From the NCBI RefSeq assembly GCF_020829685.1, contig NZ_JAIVFR010000294.1:1-7615 (forward strand): a DNA stretch of 7,615 nt, given 5' to 3'. Position numbers and translations under genes: made by a program. The stretch is from Nostoc sp. CHAB 5715. GTDB lineage: Bacteria > Cyanobacteriota > Cyanobacteriia > Cyanobacteriales > Nostocaceae. This document shows positions 5,721-7,615 of this stretch, in pieces (the stretch's first letter is position 1; each line of letters begins with the position of its first letter). The notes below the pieces were generated by a model. That model worked only from the letters and a program-made list of their open reading frames with translations. It made no database searches and was not told the origin of the DNA.

Positions 5721-6125
5721 TTAAATTTCTGCTGGTAAAGGTTGCCAAATATCGCCATATTTCTCTCGTAAAGCTTGCCAAGCTTCCACCTGTCCTGGTT
5801 CATATTCTCCCGGTTTACCCCATTGCAAAAACAGGCTTAAGGCAGGTTCTTGTTTATCATCTAAAAACCGGATAGCATAGGTTGTAAAATTGCCCCTCTT
5901 CGCTTCACCAGTTTCAAATTTCACCTGAGTGATTTTGTCCATATTCAAATGAAACTCAAAGCCTTCGGTATGCATATTCGCGTACTTTCCTTTAGGCAAT
6001 TCTGCATAAAATAACTTTTCTATTTTGCCTCGTGCTTCTAATACAGCAGCGCTACTAGTAACAATTAAACGCAAAGTTCCTAGAGTCTCACAAGCTGCTA
6101 AAAATTCTTTCAATGTTGTAGTCAT
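5721..6125 (-). CDS. ChuX/HutX-like heme-utilisation family protein
   Basis: This 134-residue soluble protein has no signal peptide or membrane segment. The middle region HTEGFEFHLNMDKITQVKFE, followed by AIRFLDDKQEPALSLFL, matches the pattern of ChuX/HutX proteins: a His-rich strand, a stretch equivalent to ChuX HIKAENCTHIALIE, then a beta strand ending in L-x-I/L-F-L. Those family members are intracellular heme-binding proteins of about 160-170 residues; this one is shorter at the N-terminus. Two His (near positions 53 and 60) fall where ChuX has His residues, but heme binding is inferred. The start ATG lies inside a heptamer repeat (see 6123-6160). An AAAGGA variant of the repeat about ten bases upstream may act as the ribosome binding site. 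No heme oxygenase or transporter gene is adjacent. Confidence 0.7.
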   Translation of the reverse strand: MTTTLKEFLAACETLGTLRLIVTSSAAVLEARGKIEKLFYAELPKGKYANMHTEGFEFHLNMDKITQVKFETGEAKRGNFTTYAIRFLDDKQEPALSLFLQWGKPGEYEPGQVEAWQALREKYGDIWQPLPAEI

Positions 6126-6160
6126 TTGTCATTTGTCCTTTGTCATTTGTTATTTGTTGT
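6123..6160 (-). repeat. Heptamer tandem repeat (ACAAATG type) covering the ChuX-like start codon
   Basis: On the + strand the units read TCATTTG, TCATTTG, TCCTTTG, TCATTTG and TTATTTG; on the gene strand this is about five copies of a CAAATGA-type heptamer. Short tandemly repeated heptamers of this kind are known from filamentous cyanobacteria. The last unit contains the start codon of the ChuX-like gene, and one variant unit supplies a GGA. Confidence 0.75.
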
Positions 6161-6184
6161 TAGTTAAACGATGAGTCCTAATTA

Positions 6185-6360
6185 ATGCCCCATGCCCCCA
6201 GAACTAAAGTTCCGCGGCTCATAGCTTAAGTCCACTAAAGTGGACTAAAAACCTTTCTTAGTCGTCTTTAGACGACTTTTGTTATTAGCCTCAGAATTTA
6301 TTCTGAGGCGGGCTAGATGAGAATGAAATAGCCCTGCCCATGCCCCATGCCCCATGCCCA
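6185..6360. repeat. ATGCCCC heptamer repeats on both sides of a hairpin unit
   Basis: ATGCCCC occurs twice at 6185-6198, and again in tandem at about 6339-6359, close after the phoH stop. Related to known cyanobacterial short tandem repeats. The four-hairpin unit at 6201-6309 lies between the two blocks, as if it had inserted into one array. Confidence 0.65.
6201..6309 (+). repeat. Four-hairpin unit, copy C, lacking the terminal inverted repeats
   Basis: Four palindromes occur in the same order and spacing style as in the 206-bp element: 6201-6212 (GAACT/AGTTC), 6229-6246 (AGTCCACT/AGTGGACT), 6260-6277 (AGTCGTCT/AGACGACT) and 6288-6309 (perfect 10-bp stem GCCTCAGAAT). GGCGGG follows the last, as in copies A and B. 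The CATTGGTGTCAAC ends are absent. Stem sequences differ from the other copies on both arms at once. It may be a separate subfamily or the conserved core of a decayed copy. Confidence 0.75.
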
Positions 6361-6371
6361 ATTCCCAATCC

Positions 6372-7325
6372 CTATTTTTCGTATTGTTCATAAGCAGCGA
6401 CAATGCGCTGAACTAGAGGATGGCGCACAACATCTTTTTGGGAAAATTCGCAAAAGGCAATACCTTCAACGTGTTTTAAAATTTGTAAAGCTACTCCTAA
6501 ACCCGATTGTTGGTGAAGTGGTAAATCAGTTTGTGTCATATCGCCTGTAATCACCATCCGAGAACGGAAGCCCAAACGAGTCAAAACCATTTTCATCTGA
6601 GCAGGTGTAGTATTTTGAGCTTCATCTACAATTACAAAAGCGTTATTGAGGGTGCGTCCCCGCATATAGGCGAGTGGTGCGACTTCAATCACACCGCGTT
6701 CCATTAAGCTGGGTATTTTTTCTGGATCGATGAATTCATAAATAGCATCGTAAAGTGGGCGAAGATAGGGATTAACTTTCTGCTGTAAGTCTCCAGGCAA
6801 AAAACCGAGTTTTTCACCGGCTTCGACGGCAGGGCGAGTTAAAATTAGCTTTTCAAACTGGTTAGCAAGAAGTGCTTGCACGGCGACAACAACAGCGAGA
6901 TAAGTCTTACCAGTACCAGCAGGCCCAATACCAAAGGTGAGATCGCGTCTACGGAGTGCGTCGATATATTGACGCTGGCGGAAGGTTTTGGCACGGACTT
7001 CTTCGCCCCGGCGACTTTTGGCAAGGACATTTCGCTGTAAATCTTGCAGTTCCTCTTGCCGATCGCTATCTATGGCTTGACGAGCTGTTAAAATATCGGC
7101 ACTGGAAATAGTATTGCCTTTAATCCAGAGGTCTTCAAGCGATCGCACTAATCGAGAAGCCAGATCAATTTGCCCTTCAGTACCAGAAATCACTAATTCC
7201 TGTCCGCGTAGCACTAAAGTGGCTCCTGTTTGCCGAGATAGGATTTTGAGATTTTCTTCTCCATCTCCCCCAAGAGCGATCGCGCTGGGAATATTGGGCA
7301 GCTGAATTGTTAAGGCACCTGCCAT
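6372..7325 (-). CDS. phoH: PhoH-family ATPase
   Basis: This 317-residue protein matches PhoH/YbeZ-type P-loop ATPases, cytoplasmic proteins linked to RNA metabolism and to phosphate stress in some bacteria. An N-terminal region of about 75 residues resembles the small nucleic-acid-binding domain common in this family. The ATPase domain follows: Walker A GPAGTGKT (134-141), Walker B FVIVDEAQN (about 227-235) and GDMTQTDLP (about 260-268). Length is normal for the family. I chose ATG 7325, giving MAGALTIQLP, which fits the usual short lead before A-L-T-I-Q-L-P in cyanobacterial members. A TTG at 7361 would add 12 residues. No YbeY partner gene is visible downstream. Confidence 0.93.
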   Translation of the reverse strand: MAGALTIQLPNIPSAIALGGDGEENLKILSRQTGATLVLRGQELVISGTEGQIDLASRLVRSLEDLWIKGNTISSADILTARQAIDSDRQEELQDLQRNVLAKSRRGEEVRAKTFRQRQYIDALRRRDLTFGIGPAGTGKTYLAVVVAVQALLANQFEKLILTRPAVEAGEKLGFLPGDLQQKVNPYLRPLYDAIYEFIDPEKIPSLMERGVIEVAPLAYMRGRTLNNAFVIVDEAQNTTPAQMKMVLTRLGFRSRMVITGDMTQTDLPLHQQSGLGVALQILKHVEGIAFCEFSQKDVVRHPLVQRIVAAYEQYEK

Positions 7326-7361
7326 AGTATTTCTTAATTGGTGAGGATCTGTGTTTGACAA

Positions 7362-7462
7362 AGGTTAATGTTTTTTCGCCCTTAGCGAAATTACGCTTTT
7401 ATTATTTACATTTTGGAAAAATATTTGCAACAAATGAATCGTCGTAGGGGCATACACCTGTA
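7362..7462. other. Gap upstream of phoH, with half of a GTAGGGGCA palindrome
   Basis: This A+T-rich stretch should hold the phoH promoter on the minus strand, but no pair of boxes is convincing. A short inverted repeat TTTCGC / GCGAAA lies at 7375-7390. At 7444-7460 begins GTAGGGGCATACA, which looks like the left half of a palindrome similar to the one split by copy B. Confidence 0.4.
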
Positions 7463-7615
7463 CATTAGTGTCAACTTAACGTAAAAGTCATGTCCCGCAA
7501 GGAACTTAAGTTCCTTGCTAATAGCAAAAGTAATCTAAAGATTACTAAATATCCGTAAAAATCTTTAGTCTACTTCAGTAGACTTTAGCTAAAAGCCAAA
7601 GAACTTTAATTCTAG
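7463..7615 (+). mobile_element. 206-bp four-hairpin element, copy D (runs off the window)
   Basis: It begins with CATTAGTGTCAAC (7463-7475). Hairpins are at 7497-7518 (perfect 10-bp stem), 7529-7546 and 7567-7584, at the same offsets from the left end as in copy B (34, 66 and 104 versus 105). The fourth hairpin is entered at the window edge. About 153 of the expected 206 bases are visible. The second stem (AGTAATC/GATTACT) differs from that of copy B at a base pair, with both sides changed. Confidence 0.8.

Noticed and set aside
6123..6360. Tandem short repeats considered as a CRISPR array
   Set aside because: Units are only seven bases with no unique spacers of CRISPR length.
7114..7305. 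Open frame on the + strand opposite phoH
   Set aside because: Antisense shadow of the conserved PhoH N-terminal region.
7326..7361. TTG start for phoH adding 12 residues
   Set aside because: The ATG at 7325 gives an N-terminus like that expected of cyanobacterial PhoH, while the TTG has no clear ribosome binding site.

Overview
The window looks like chromosomal DNA of a filamentous, probably heterocyst-forming cyanobacterium. The evidence is several GCGATCGC (HIP1) octamers, short tandem heptamer repeats (TTTGTCA and ATGCCCC types), a carboxysome shell gene of the CcmK family, proteins of cyanobacterial type, and intergenic gaps packed with interspersed palindromic repeats.

Layout. Positions 2-121 hold the 3' end of a + strand gene, probably a Uma2-family protein. 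An unremarkable gap with a good promoter (371-399) leads to a + strand gene for an unrecognised membrane-anchored protein of 318 aa (442-1398). A minus-strand frameshifted gene remnant follows (1460-1698), then a stack of nested repeats (1699-2170). On the minus strand, a DUF6816-like exported protein (4138-4938) lies upstream of an ABC exporter half-transporter (2228-4048), which has its own likely promoter in the gap between them. A + strand ccmK gene (5377-5715) converges on a minus-strand ChuX/HutX-like gene (5721-6125). A PhoH-family ATPase (6372-7325, minus) lies upstream of that gene. The window ends inside another copy of the repeat.

The most notable content is the repeats. One family can be delimited to the base: 206 bp, with ends CATTGGTGTCAAC / GTTGACACCAATG, flanked by 9-bp direct repeats. 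Copies lie at 1723-2064 (minus orientation, 342 bp because it is interrupted), 5121-5326, and 7463 to beyond the window end. Removing the inserted element plus one TA from the first copy gives exactly 206 bp. Each copy carries four hairpins whose stems differ between copies by paired changes, and nested longer-range pairings suggest a branched fold. A related four-hairpin unit without the terminal repeats lies at 6201-6309.

A second family is flanked by TA and has ends TAGCGGTT / AACCGCTA, as expected of a MITE moved by an IS630/Tc1-type transposase. One copy (1846-1979) sits inside the first 206-bp copy. The other (5072-5389) sits inside the start of ccmK and itself carries a 206-bp copy. 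Removing that insertion and one TA restores an in-frame CcmK N-terminus, MTLALGMIE. The present gene reads MGTAIGMIE, so five codons now come from the end of the element.

There is no evidence that the genes here form one pathway. The ABC transporter and the DUF6816-like gene could be co-transcribed. The others look like separate housekeeping or accessory genes separated by mobile repeats. No rRNA, tRNA, CRISPR array or complete transposase gene was seen.
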